Source: Chromatiales bacterium (ex Bugula neritina AB1) (GTDB lineage: Bacteria; Pseudomonadota; Gammaproteobacteria; Granulosicoccales; Granulosicoccaceae). Taken from it: a stretch of DNA of 64,000 nt. A model generated the notes under the pieces. It was not told the origin of the DNA and did not search any database. It worked only from the letters and a program-made list of their open reading frames with translations. Numbering within the stretch: position 1 is the stretch's first letter; the number at the start of each line of letters is the position of its first letter. The translations under genes were made by a program, and so were the position numbers. The DNA lies in assembly GCA_001730015.1 (NCBI GenBank), contig MDLA01000158.1, forward strand, positions 32,434 through 96,433. The letters run 5' to 3'. Positions 1 through 8,704 of this stretch are shown piece by piece.

Positions 1-145
1 GCTATCCTTTCTTTTCTGGATTACACGCCTCTCGAATGTGATTCAGAGCACAGCACCTGAGCGTTAATTTTACGATGCTGTACCGACAAGAATAAGAGCG
101 GAGACAATCCGCAGGCGCTAAGCAGTGATACCACGGCAAACAATA

Positions 146-580
146 ATGACCACGGACGCTCCATCGACACCGCACCCAAACAACAGAAATCTGCAAAGCA
201 ACCGACGCGTTGCAGACGCAATTGCTATGCGAATCGAAGCACGCGGCTGCACACCTGATTCATCTCCTCTTTCGAGCCAACCGACACACGTGGTTCAAAT
301 CAGCGGTGCCGGCCTGGAATTCAAGCATGAGAAGCGCCTGCCTACAAATGAAGATATCATCCTGACCCTGTGCCTTGGCCCGGAACAACGTGCTGTCTCA
401 CTACAGGCACAGGTGGTCTCATCGAATGAAGTCAAAGGCGATCGAGGTAACAAGTGCTTTGATGCCCGGGTTGTTTTTACTGAAGTTGATCAACAAGCGC
501 GTATGCTTCTTGACCAGCACATCGAGCACATACTTGAGCGGACCAGCAGTAATTGTCGGGTGTATAACTACGCCAGCTGA
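146..580 (+). CDS. PilZ-like domain protein
   Basis: A 144-residue protein read from the ATG at 146; a GTG at 125 would add seven residues. After a polar N-terminal stretch it has an arginine-rich segment (NRRVADAIAMR), then the pattern VVQISGAGLEFKH, a run of hydrophobic beta-strand-like segments (IILTLCLGP, VSLQAQVVSS) and a C-terminal helix with LLDQHIEHIL. The ISGxGLEF segment, the alternating strands and the final helix match PilZ-type domains, which bind cyclic di-GMP or act as PilZ scaffolds. The RxxxR nucleotide-binding motif is not clear, so nucleotide binding is unproven. It converges on pxpC and has no functional partner nearby. The coding call is fairly secure; the family is tentative. 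Confidence 0.6.
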   Translation: MTTDAPSTPHPNNRNLQSNRRVADAIAMRIEARGCTPDSSPLSSQPTHVVQISGAGLEFKHEKRLPTNEDIILTLCLGPEQRAVSLQAQVVSSNEVKGDRGNKCFDARVVFTEVDQQARMLLDQHIEHILERTSSNCRVYNYAS

Positions 581-645
581 GCTGCTCGATCTGCACTATC
601 GACTGATTCCTTCTGGCTTCTAAATCTAGCGCTATGCCGTTCGTT

Positions 646-1677
646 CTAGAACTGATCGTGCGCGCTGACCATACCATCAACAAAATTGTATCGCAGTAAG
701 TCAGGAATCTGTGCCGGATCCCTGACTAGTGGCAATAACCTGCTCGCAAGATTATCTATCGCTTCCTGTTGCTCTCGCAGCGCTGATACCGCCTCTTTCA
801 TATCAACTTGTTTGAAGGTGAATTCTGTGCCCGCCGGCAACTGCGCAACTACACCCAGGTCAGCACTGATAACGGTGGCTATACGCGGGTACCCGCCGGT
901 AGGCTGTCGATCTGCCAACAGCACCGTAGCGACTCCGTCACCGGTTACCTGCACATCTCCTGCGACCACGGCATCGGAAATTCCACTGAGGCCACCCGTT
1001 GCCGCAAAACTTTCGGCATCGGTATCGAGACGTGCTCCCATGCGATCGCGCCGGGATGTCATGCGAAATCTGGCATTTAAAAATGTCCGGCGATTTGCTT
1101 CGCTAAAAAGATGAGCCTGGGCACCCCAGACAACCCGCAGCTCTCGACGGCTCATAGCATGATCAGACTCTAACCGATGCATGCCGTCGGTGAACGCCAC
1201 AGCCGATGTAATCGCCAGCTCGTCACCGGCACGCAGGCATCGTCCATGGAAACCGCCAAAGCCGGCGCGCGTGTGGGTAGAGCGGGAGCCAAGCACCATC
1301 GGCACATCAAACCCGCCTTTGACGTGCAGATACCCATAGATACCGCCGCGCGCGTGCCCGATGCGAATTATCTGCTGCGGCTGCACAGTAAAGTTACAAC
1401 GCCATGGCACGGCGTGATCATCAACCGCGAGGTCCATCGGGCAGCCGCTGGTCGCCAGTTGAAGCGGCGCTCCAAGCACCTGGAAGTGACCACCACTGAC
1501 CGCCATTTCGAGCACGGCTCCACTTTCATTCTGAGCCAGGAGTGCGTTGCCTTCGGCTAGCGCGAAGCGATCCATGGCTCCACCTTCCGCTACGCCAAAA
1601 CGCTGATAGCCGGGCCTGCCGCTGTCCTGCAGAGTAAGCGCCGGGCCGGCCTGCACTACGCGCAGCGCGGGGCTCAA
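646..1677 (-). CDS. pxpC: 5-oxoprolinase subunit PxpC (biotin-dependent carboxyltransferase fold, KipA-type)
   Basis: A 343-residue protein of the PxpC/KipA family. With PxpB and PxpA this family forms the ATP-dependent prokaryotic 5-oxoprolinase that opens pyroglutamate to glutamate in the cytosol. Family features seen are the N-terminal VVQAGPALTLQDSGRPGYQRFGV, the AMDRFALAEGNALL segment, the GYLHVKGGFDVP block and DRQPTGGYPRIATV near the C-terminus. The length is normal for the family. The start overlaps the pxpB stop by 4 bp, implying translational coupling. No PxpA (LamB/YcsF-type) gene is in the window, so the complex would need a subunit encoded elsewhere. Confidence 0.88.
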   Translation of the reverse strand: MSPALRVVQAGPALTLQDSGRPGYQRFGVAEGGAMDRFALAEGNALLAQNESGAVLEMAVSGGHFQVLGAPLQLATSGCPMDLAVDDHAVPWRCNFTVQPQQIIRIGHARGGIYGYLHVKGGFDVPMVLGSRSTHTRAGFGGFHGRCLRAGDELAITSAVAFTDGMHRLESDHAMSRRELRVVWGAQAHLFSEANRRTFLNARFRMTSRRDRMGARLDTDAESFAATGGLSGISDAVVAGDVQVTGDGVATVLLADRQPTGGYPRIATVISADLGVVAQLPAGTEFTFKQVDMKEAVSALREQQEAIDNLASRLLPLVRDPAQIPDLLRYNFVDGMVSAHDQF

Positions 1678-2414
1678 GCGATTTGCTCCGACTGCAGAAT
1701 CACTTCACCGGAATGTTGTTGATCAGCCAGCTCGGTGAAGCAACTTTCATCGATGGGAAAAAAGCACAATTCATCACCCGGACCAATCAAAAAAGGCGGA
1801 TCCACTGCGAGATTAAAATTACTGAACGGTGTGCAGCCGATAGTACGCCAGCCGGTTGGTATTTCTGTTGATGTGATGACCGTCTGCCTGACGGCAACGG
1901 ATACAGCACCGGCTGGAACCGAAGGCTTAACATAATCCAAACGCGGTAGATTCCAGTCGTCCTGCAACAGACCGGTATACATAAATCCCGGAGCGAAGCC
2001 AAGCGTCAGCACACGCTGAGACATTGCGCAGTGGCGGCTTACAGCTTCCTCTACAGTCATACCAAGCCGCTGTGCTACTTCCGGTAAATCCGTACCGGTT
2101 TCGCCGCCATAGCAGATCGGCAGGCGCCACCTTTTTATCTTGTTATCGACTGCATCCCTTTGCCATAGATTGCTCGCCAGCATCTCACCCAGCTCTGATT
2201 CAAGTGTGGCGGCGTCGATTTTCAGCGGATCAAAACGAACCAGAACGGAGCGCAGTGTGGGCGCTGTTTCAACCACCCCCTCGACCCTGGCTCGAGTGAG
2301 CCAGGCATCGAAGATCTGCACCTGACGGTTGACCTGTAGATCCAGTGTCGCGCCGAATTCAATCAGTAATGCCGCATCACCTGCCGGTCGGAAGAGCGGA
2401 TAGTCAACTGCCAT
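1674..2414 (-). CDS. pxpB: 5-oxoprolinase subunit PxpB (KipI-type)
   Basis: A 246-residue PxpB/KipI-family protein, the partner of PxpC. Recognisable segments are the N-terminal FRPAGDAALLIEFG, PICYGGETGTDLPEVA, LGFAPGFMYTGLL and PAGAVSVAVRQTVI followed by PTGWRTIGCTP, all characteristic of the family. In E. coli PxpABC cleaves 5-oxoproline; in Bacillus the homologue KipI inhibits the sporulation kinase KinA, which is unlikely to be relevant here. It begins 3 bp after the selD-fusion stop and overlaps pxpC, so all three are probably one transcript. The link with selenium metabolism is unexplained. Confidence 0.87.
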   Translation of the reverse strand: MAVDYPLFRPAGDAALLIEFGATLDLQVNRQVQIFDAWLTRARVEGVVETAPTLRSVLVRFDPLKIDAATLESELGEMLASNLWQRDAVDNKIKRWRLPICYGGETGTDLPEVAQRLGMTVEEAVSRHCAMSQRVLTLGFAPGFMYTGLLQDDWNLPRLDYVKPSVPAGAVSVAVRQTVITSTEIPTGWRTIGCTPFSNFNLAVDPPFLIGPGDELCFFPIDESCFTELADQQHSGEVILQSEQIA

Positions 2415-2417
2415 AAT

Positions 2418-4655
2418 CTATAAAATAGTAACGGCCTGCTCATCTTCTGCAGCCGCCGTAATCCTGCCGACAATTCGAGCAGAAGGATAACTTTCAATAA
2501 ATTGTTCTGCCAGCGAACGCTGCATAGAAACCAGCAGCCCTCCACTTGTCTGGGGATCGAGCAAAAGCCTGGCAGCAGCCGGGATATCGCTACCTTCAGA
2601 CCAGCTTGACGGCGTGGCGCACTGCAACAGAAAAGGCTGCAACTGAGGATATAGAGTCGACTGATGACCTTCCTCGGTCAACTCGAGCGCGCCTTCAAGC
2701 AGCGGGATTTCTGCCAGTTGCAATTCGGCACGTACATTAGTATCTGCCAGCATTTCCAGTAAATGGCCCAGCAAACCGAACCCGGTGACATCTGTGACGG
2801 CGGACGGCTGAAGACCTGACAGTAGCTGTGCGGCTTCGCGATTGGACTCGAGCATGCAGTCAAAGGCCGCATCGACCGCTCTAGCCGGTGCTCTCGCCTG
2901 CATATCAGCCGCGAGTATTGTGCCGGTACCAAGGGGCTTGGTTAACACAAGCACATCATCAGCCTGTGAATGATTTTTGCGCCAGATAGCATCTTCAGCG
3001 ATTTCTCCATTGGCTACCACTGCTACATGCGACTCAGCACCTTCCGTACTATGCCCCCCGGCAAGCGTTACCTGCTGCTGCTCCAGCGACATTGCAATAC
3101 CGGACATCATCAATTTATGATCGCGCTTTTGTATTCGCGGGTGGGAAAATACCAGGTTAATCCACACCTGAGCACTAACCGGCGTGGCTCCCATGGCATA
3201 GAGATCACTGAGGGAGTGATTAACGCAAATAGCGCCGAAGCGAGCGGGATCGTTGCTGAAGCTGCGGAACCCGTCGATGCTTTGAACCACCGTTTTATGC
3301 GCTGGAACACGCCATAAACTAGCGTCTTCGGCCGTTGCCAGCGCTGGTGTTACCGCTTCATTTTTAAACATGGGCAATGCAGCCAGATTGCCTCGAATCA
3401 AATCCGGACCGAGCTTGCTACCACAACCGGCGCAGTGCATCGGCTGGTCGGAATCAGCTGTTGCTGCAGCCATTGCCATGGTGCCGCCGCTGTCACCTGC
3501 CGGTTCATTGAGCCGCGACATAAACTTAGCATCGATAGCATGCTTTAGCTTCCACACCCACTTGCCGGAGGCGACCCATCCCAAACGGCAACCAACGGCT
3601 GATCGATCCCCGAGGGACAACAGCGACAAAAAATCCGATTGCAACTTCACCCGCTTCATGGCGCCACCCGTCAGACTGGCGCGCAGATTTCTGTCCAGAA
3701 ACGGAGCCTGTCGCACCGCATAGACACCGGCCTTTGGTCGCGGATCATCGAGCATATCCGAGCAATCACCAACGGCATAGACATCTGCATGACTGGTGCT
3801 CTGTAGATAGCTGTTCACTGAAATAAAGCCGCGTCCGGAAACATCCAAACCACTTTCAGCGGGCCAGGGCGCAGCCGCAGCACCGGTGCACCAGATACTT
3901 TTATCAAGCTGTATGGTGTCCCCACTTTGTGCCTGTAAACCGCTGGCGGTCACGCTTGCCACTTTGAACCCCGGGTGACACTGGACAGAAAAATCCGCAA
4001 GCGCTTGCTCAACCTTTTCCACAAGCTTTTGCGGATAGCCGGGCAAGACATGGTCACCGGAGTAGAGCAGGTGCAGCCGCAGATTCTTTTTAGCACGCAG
4101 CCTGTGAGCCATGGCCAGTACGAGTTCTACTCCCCCGGCACCGGCACCGATTACGCCCCATTCAGAAACATCCTGCGCTTCAGAGGCGCGTAACAATTTG
4201 CCCCAGATCTCGTTAAAACGGCTGACCGGCTTGACCCCCACTGCAAAATCAGCTGCCCCTGGCACCGACAGATCCGGTGTCGAACCAGTATCGATACTCA
4301 GTTTGTCGTATGAGATTGAACTCTGATTCCGGACAGTTACGGTCTTATGATCGAGATCAATTCCGCTGACTGTACCTTTGATCCAACGGACATTTGCCCA
4401 CTGACAAAGCCGGTTTAAATCTATATGAGTCTCTTCGAGTGAATAGTGTCCGGCTACAAACCCGGGCAGCATTCCCGAATAAGGGGTCAGGGTTTGTTCA
4501 GAAATCAGGGTTATTCTAACGTTTGGGATCGGCCGCATCGCGAGCCGGCGGATTACCAGCGCATGCGTGTGTCCACCGCCCACAAAAACAAGATCTCTTT
4601 CAATCACTCGGAGCGCCCATAGCCTGAACTTAATGGAATGTCTGTCAACAGACAT
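2418..4655 (-). CDS. selD: FAD/NAD(P)-dependent oxidoreductase-selenide, water dikinase fusion (SelD)
   Basis: A 745-residue two-domain protein. Residues about 18-390 form an NADH-dehydrogenase-like flavoprotein with an N-terminal DLVFVGGGHTH dinucleotide-binding motif, a second GVIGAGAGGVELV motif near residue 165 and a C-terminal DVYAVGDCSD flavin motif. From about residue 400 it is a full SelD, which makes selenophosphate from selenide and ATP. HCAGCGSK contains the catalytic Cys and Lys pair (Cys17 and Lys20 in E. coli), followed by DFxxxFSNDPARFG-like and NHSLSDLYAMGATP segments, LAGGHS and DVTGFGLLGHL. This fusion is known in several bacterial lineages and suggests redox supply of selenide. 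The start codon lies in a long inverted repeat (4633-4660); a GTG at 4607 is an alternative start. It lies upstream of pxpB and pxpC. Confidence 0.9.
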   Translation of the reverse strand: MSVDRHSIKFRLWALRVIERDLVFVGGGHTHALVIRRLAMRPIPNVRITLISEQTLTPYSGMLPGFVAGHYSLEETHIDLNRLCQWANVRWIKGTVSGIDLDHKTVTVRNQSSISYDKLSIDTGSTPDLSVPGAADFAVGVKPVSRFNEIWGKLLRASEAQDVSEWGVIGAGAGGVELVLAMAHRLRAKKNLRLHLLYSGDHVLPGYPQKLVEKVEQALADFSVQCHPGFKVASVTASGLQAQSGDTIQLDKSIWCTGAAAAPWPAESGLDVSGRGFISVNSYLQSTSHADVYAVGDCSDMLDDPRPKAGVYAVRQAPFLDRNLRASLTGGAMKRVKLQSDFLSLLSLGDRSAVGCRLGWVASGKWVWKLKHAIDAKFMSRLNEPAGDSGGTMAMAAATADSDQPMHCAGCGSKLGPDLIRGNLAALPMFKNEAVTPALATAEDASLWRVPAHKTVVQSIDGFRSFSNDPARFGAICVNHSLSDLYAMGATPVSAQVWINLVFSHPRIQKRDHKLMMSGIAMSLEQQQVTLAGGHSTEGAESHVAVVANGEIAEDAIWRKNHSQADDVLVLTKPLGTGTILAADMQARAPARAVDAAFDCMLESNREAAQLLSGLQPSAVTDVTGFGLLGHLLEMLADTNVRAELQLAEIPLLEGALELTEEGHQSTLYPQLQPFLLQCATPSSWSEGSDIPAAARLLLDPQTSGGLLVSMQRSLAEQFIESYPSARIVGRITAAAEDEQAVTIL

Positions 4656-4660
4656 TCCAT
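4633..4660. promoter_or_regulatory. 28-bp perfect inverted repeat over the selD start codon
   Basis: Two perfect 13-base arms, ATGGAATGTCTGT and its reverse complement, are separated by 2 bases. The annotated ATG of the SelD fusion (4655 on the minus strand) is inside one arm. In RNA this would fold as a 12-bp stem with a 4-base loop that buries the start codon; as DNA it has the symmetry of a dimeric repressor site. Which of these, if either, is real cannot be decided from sequence. Confidence 0.55.
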
Positions 4661-4687
4661 AACAACATACCTGACTGTGAAATGCTC

Positions 4688-4831
4688 TTACTTTGTATAC
4701 GCAGGTATCGCATTAGTAAGCGGGGCGGGTGTTACTTTCTGGCGGGTCCGGCGATCCTTCCATAACAACAGATGACCTGTCACCCAGGCACCGAACAACG
4801 CCATCCAAACTATCGTTTTAGGCAAACGCAT
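4688..4831 (-). CDS. Small single-span membrane protein, 47 residues
   Basis: A short reading frame starting at an ATG 8 bases after a good ribosome-binding site (GAGGA). It begins MRLPKTIVWMALFGAWVTGH, giving a positively charged N-terminus and one hydrophobic helix of about 17 residues, then a basic turn (LLLWKDRRTRQK) and a short polar tail ending IPAYTK. The topology suggests an inner-membrane anchor with little outside it. It ends 32 bp before the SelD fusion on the same strand and is probably the first gene of that operon. I do not recognise the family. Confidence 0.55.
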   Translation of the reverse strand: MRLPKTIVWMALFGAWVTGHLLLWKDRRTRQKVTPAPLTNAIPAYTK

Positions 4832-4999
4832 AATATTTTTCCTCGAGCTCCCTTGTACAGTCCGTGCAAAAACTACCGTCTATCGCTTAGAGAGCCTGTT
4901 GTATAGCAAACTGGTAATGGGTACATCAGCGGTATAACAAAGCAATAATAAGCCTGAATGTAAAATTCGGCAATTACACACTGTCAACCGAGTCATTCA

Positions 5000-5917
5000 T
5001 CAACCACTTAGCTTATAGTCTGCACAAATAGTTATGGCACTGTCTGATACGATAACCCCCTGCTGTGCCAGGCATTCAATTGTCGCAAACAGGCTCCTGG
5101 CAGCTGCGGGGTGCAGTGACGGATCTACATTCTGATAAACCACCGGCACCATTGCGGCAACGCTCGTGTACCCGTCTGCCAGATACTCAAGTACCTGCTG
5201 CTCTCTTTCACGCCGATGCTCCTGCAACGCAGAGACGAACTCGCCGGGCCGCGTAATTGGCGCTCCATGAGTCGGATAATAGATTTGATCATCACGATTC
5301 GATAGCAAGGCCAGTGTACTCAGGTACTCTTTCATATTGCCATCCGGTGGCGAAACGATGGTGGTTGACCATCCCATCACGGCATCACCACAAAAAAGCG
5401 CATTTTCCACAGCCAGATGGAAACTCAGGTGGTTACTTGCATGACCCGGCGTGTGAATACACTCAAGCGTCCAGCCGCCATCAGCTGTGCTGCCACCTTT
5501 GATCATCTGACCATCAGTCACTCTAAAATCGGGAATAAAGTCGTCATCAGCACCAAACTCTCCTTCTGCCACTTGCGGGCGTCCGAATCCGTGTGGTCCG
5601 AAGCCCCAGGTGCGGGCGTCACAGTGCTGCTGTAACATCCGGCAGGCGGGAGAGTGATCCATGTGGGTATGAGTGACAAGGATATGCGTAATGGTTTCGC
5701 CGGCAGTCGCTTCAAGCAGGGCATCTACATGAGCAGCATCGGCAGGACCGGGGTCAATGACGGCTACTTCACCGTGTCCAACCAGGTAGGTACCCGTGCC
5801 GGTAAAAGTAAACGAACTCGGATTATTGGCAATTACCCGACGAACCAGCGGTGATAAACTATCCACTACGCCATATTCAAAATCGAACGTTCTAATATAA
5901 GGTATTTTTACCGGCAT
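5000..5917 (-). CDS. Metallo-beta-lactamase-fold hydrolase (LACTB2-like)
   Basis: A 305-residue MBL-fold protein. The zinc motif THTHMDHSP follows the IDPGPADAAHVDALL strand-helix, and later ligands are seen in IHTPGHASNHLSFH and in LFCGDAVMGWST. A C-terminal segment (YQNVDPSLHPAAARSLFATIECLAQQG) resembles the winged-helix tail of LACTB2-type proteins, which are hydrolases or nucleases. I chose the ATG at 5917 (MPVKIPYIRTFDF); the longer open frame to 6142 overlaps purD and encodes no family sequence. It is divergent from purD with about 110 bp between. The substrate is unknown. Confidence 0.82.
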   Translation of the reverse strand: MPVKIPYIRTFDFEYGVVDSLSPLVRRVIANNPSSFTFTGTGTYLVGHGEVAVIDPGPADAAHVDALLEATAGETITHILVTHTHMDHSPACRMLQQHCDARTWGFGPHGFGRPQVAEGEFGADDDFIPDFRVTDGQMIKGGSTADGGWTLECIHTPGHASNHLSFHLAVENALFCGDAVMGWSTTIVSPPDGNMKEYLSTLALLSNRDDQIYYPTHGAPITRPGEFVSALQEHRREREQQVLEYLADGYTSVAAMVPVVYQNVDPSLHPAAARSLFATIECLAQQGVIVSDSAITICADYKLSG

Positions 5918-6028
5918 GCTGCTCTCTTTGCGAATCGGGGTAAACAGTACTGCAGATCTTACGCGACATTGGCAACCGCTGGCAGCTGCCCGAAAATTCC
6001 ACAATAAACCACAGACAATTGGCAACCC

Positions 6029-7303
6029 ATGAAGATTCTTATCGTTGGCGGCGGCGGACGTGAACATGCACTGGCCTGGAAAGCGGCCGGTTCTCCACTG
6101 GTGGATCATGTCTATGTCGCGCCGGGAAACGCCGGTACTCACCTGGAAAATAAGGTCAGCAATATTGCTATAGAGGCCACCGACTTCGACATCCTGGTAA
6201 ATTTTAGCAAGGCAGAAGACATTGACCTGACAATAGTCGGTCCCGAAGTACCGTTAGTAGCCGGTATAGTTGATCGCTTTCAGCGCGAAAATCAGCGCAT
6301 TTTCGGCCCCACGGCCAATGCTGCGCAACTAGAGGGTAGTAAATCATTCTGCAAGGAATTTCTAATACGGCACAATATACCCACGGCCGCTTATGAGTCT
6401 TTCAGCAATACAGACCAGGCCATAGAATATGTACGTCAGTGCACCGCGCCAATTGTGGTCAAGGCAGATGGGCTGGCGGCCGGTAAAGGTGTGGTGATTG
6501 CAGAAACACTGCAACAGGCTGAAGCAGCCGTAACGGACATGCTGGCCGGCAACCGCTTCGGGTCCGCAGGCAGCCGGGTGGTCATCGAAGAGTTTCTAGA
6601 TGGTGAGGAACTCAGTTTCATCTGTATGGTGGGCAAAGATTGCATTGTACCGATGGCAACATCACAGGATCACAAAGCACGCGACGAAGGCGACCGTGGA
6701 CCGAACACCGGCGGTATGGGCGCCTACTCCCCGGCCGGGTGTATCAATGATGCATTGCACCAGCACATCATGACGACAATAATCTACCCGACCGTCGAAG
6801 GTATGGCATCCGACGGCAATGAGTTCACCGGTTTTCTCTATGCCGGTCTTATGATAAGCCCCGATGGCAGCGCAAAAGTACTCGAATATAACGTTCGATT
6901 CGGCGACCCTGAAACGCAGCCCGTGATGATGCGCCTGGAATCAGATCTCGTGGCTCTTTGCATCGCCGCTATCGAGGGCAATCTCAGCAGCACAGACATT
7001 CGCTGGTCAGAAAAAACGGCACTGGGCGTGGTGCTGGCAGCACAAGGTTACCCGCAGGATTACCGCAAAGGCGATCCAATAGATGGTCTGGACAATGTAT
7101 CCGGAAATATAAAAGTGTTCCACGCCGGCACTACACTAGAGAACGATAGAGTTTGCACCAGTGGCGGGAGAGTGCTCTGTGCAACGGCACTCGGGGATAA
7201 TATTGTCGACGCGCGCAGTAAGGTGTATCAGGAGACAGACACAATCCACTGGCCCGGGGTTTTTTATCGCAGGGACATCGGTCACCGCGCAATAGAAACC
7301 TGA
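6029..7303 (+). CDS. purD: Phosphoribosylamine-glycine ligase
   Basis: A 424-residue PurD, the second step of purine synthesis, joining glycine to 5-phosphoribosylamine with ATP. It has the N-terminal MKILIVGGGGREHALAWK motif, an ATP-grasp core with PIVVKADGLAAGKGVVIA, IEEFLDGEELSF, the HKARDEGDRGPNTGGMGAYSP block and EYNVRFGDPETQ near the metal site. The length matches the family. purH, a frequent neighbour, is absent; purD stands alone between the divergent MBL gene and the convergent rho. Confidence 0.96.
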   Translation: MKILIVGGGGREHALAWKAAGSPLVDHVYVAPGNAGTHLENKVSNIAIEATDFDILVNFSKAEDIDLTIVGPEVPLVAGIVDRFQRENQRIFGPTANAAQLEGSKSFCKEFLIRHNIPTAAYESFSNTDQAIEYVRQCTAPIVVKADGLAAGKGVVIAETLQQAEAAVTDMLAGNRFGSAGSRVVIEEFLDGEELSFICMVGKDCIVPMATSQDHKARDEGDRGPNTGGMGAYSPAGCINDALHQHIMTTIIYPTVEGMASDGNEFTGFLYAGLMISPDGSAKVLEYNVRFGDPETQPVMMRLESDLVALCIAAIEGNLSSTDIRWSEKTALGVVLAAQGYPQDYRKGDPIDGLDNVSGNIKVFHAGTTLENDRVCTSGGRVLCATALGDNIVDARSKVYQETDTIHWPGVFYRRDIGHRAIET

Positions 7304-7326
7304 ATGGATAAACCCTACACGCTATT

Positions 7327-7370
7327 GAAAACCCGGGTTTTCCGACGACTTGCCGCAGTCTGAAAGACTG
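7327..7370. terminator. Paired hairpins between convergent purD and rho
   Basis: The 144-bp gap between the purD and rho stop codons contains a perfect 16-bp palindrome (7327-7342, GAAAACCCGGGTTTTC) and a 6-bp stem with a 3-base loop (7356-7370, CAGTCT-GAA-AGACTG). Neither is followed by a clean T-run on either strand, so this is only a possible bidirectional terminator. Confidence 0.3.
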
Positions 7371-7447
7371 AGCAGCAGATACAAGTTATAGATTCAACAA
7401 ACTACTGCCACAGACTTCTCGAGGGCAGTTACGATAGTATATTAGCG

Positions 7448-8704
7448 CTAGCGCTTCATGGCATCAAAGAATTCGTCATTGGTTTTGGTTTGCTGCAGTC
7501 GGCCCATTAGAAATTCCATTGCTTCTATCTCATCCATCGGATGCAGAAATTTACGCAAAATCCAGATTTTCTGCAGCTCTTCAGGGCCGATCATCAGTTC
7601 CTCGCGGCGTGTTCCCGAGCGATTAACACTAATGGCGGGAAACGTACGTTTCTCGGCAATTCTGCGGTCGAGATGCAATTCCATATTGCCGGTTCCTTTG
7701 AACTCTTCGTAGATGACTTCATCCATTTTAGAGCCGGTATCCACCAGTGTTGTGGCCACAATAGTCAGGCTGCCACCTTCTTCTATATTTCGCGCAGCGC
7801 CAAAAAAACGCTTCGGTCGATGCAATGCGTGCGCATCAACACCGCCTGTCAGTACTTTGCCGGAAGACGGGATCACCGTGTTGTAGGCTCGTGCCAATCG
7901 AGTGATGGAATCTAATAGAATCACAACATCTTTTTTGTGCTCAACGAGTCGCTTGGCTTTTTCTATAACCATCTCCGCGACCTGAACGTGTCGGCTGGCG
8001 GGCTCGTCGAAGGTACTGGAGACCACTTCGCCCTGAACCATCCGTTCCATTTCAGTTACTTCTTCCGGACGCTCGTCAATCAGCAGTACTATCAGTACGC
8101 ACTCTGGATCGTTATGGGCAATACTCTGAGCGATATTTTGCAAAATCATTGTCTTACCGGCTTTCGGCGGAGAGACAATCAGAGCCCGCTGGCCCTTACC
8201 GATCGGTGCGACAAAATCTATAGTGCGAGCGGTAATGTCTTCGGTGCTGCCATTGCCTAATTCCAGAGTCAGCCGCTCGGTTGCATGCAACGGGGTCAGA
8301 TTCTCAAACAAAACCTTATTGCGCGCCTCTTCGGGCGGGCCGAAATTAATTTCATCGACCTTCAATAGCGCAAAATAACGTTCGCCATCTTTAGGAGGGC
8401 GGATTTTTCCGGAAATCGAGTCGCCTGTTCGCAAGCTGAAACGACGAATCTGGCTAGGCGACACATAGATATCGTCAGGACCGGCAAGGTAGGAACTGTC
8501 TGCCGAGCGGAGAAATCCAAAGCCGTCCTGAAGAATCTCCAGCACCCCCCCGCCAAAGATATCCTCACCTTTTCGTGAGTGCGCCTTCAACAGAGAAAAA
8601 ATAATATCCTGCTTGCGCGATCGGGCAACGCTGTCGAGCCCCTCTGACTGCGCCAACTCCACCAGTTCGGTTGCGGATTTCTTCTTGAGATCGGTGAGAT
8701 TCAT
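7448..8704 (-). CDS. rho: Transcription termination factor Rho
   Basis: A 418-residue Rho, the hexameric ATP-dependent RNA helicase that ends untranslated transcripts. The order is an N-terminal SAP-like helix region (MNLTDLKKKSATELVELAQ), a cold-shock RNA-binding domain with GFGFLRSADSSYLAGPDDIYVS, Walker A (PPKAGKT), LLIDERPEEVTEM, a Walker B region VVILLDSITRLARAYN and TGGVDAHALHRPKRFFGAARN. The length equals that of E. coli Rho (419). It lies downstream of trxA on the same strand, the usual gammaproteobacterial arrangement, but 461 bp away, so it probably has its own promoter. Confidence 0.97.
   Translation of the reverse strand: MNLTDLKKKSATELVELAQSEGLDSVARSRKQDIIFSLLKAHSRKGEDIFGGGVLEILQDGFGFLRSADSSYLAGPDDIYVSPSQIRRFSLRTGDSISGKIRPPKDGERYFALLKVDEINFGPPEEARNKVLFENLTPLHATERLTLELGNGSTEDITARTIDFVAPIGKGQRALIVSPPKAGKTMILQNIAQSIAHNDPECVLIVLLIDERPEEVTEMERMVQGEVVSSTFDEPASRHVQVAEMVIEKAKRLVEHKKDVVILLDSITRLARAYNTVIPSSGKVLTGGVDAHALHRPKRFFGAARNIEEGGSLTIVATTLVDTGSKMDEVIYEEFKGTGNMELHLDRRIAEKRTFPAISVNRSGTRREELMIGPEELQKIWILRKFLHPMDEIEAMEFLMGRLQQTKTNDEFFDAMKR

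Noticed and set aside
5918..6142. N-terminal extension of the MBL-fold hydrolase.
   Set aside because: It overlaps the start of purD on the other strand and has no MBL-family sequence; the ATG at 5917 fits the family.
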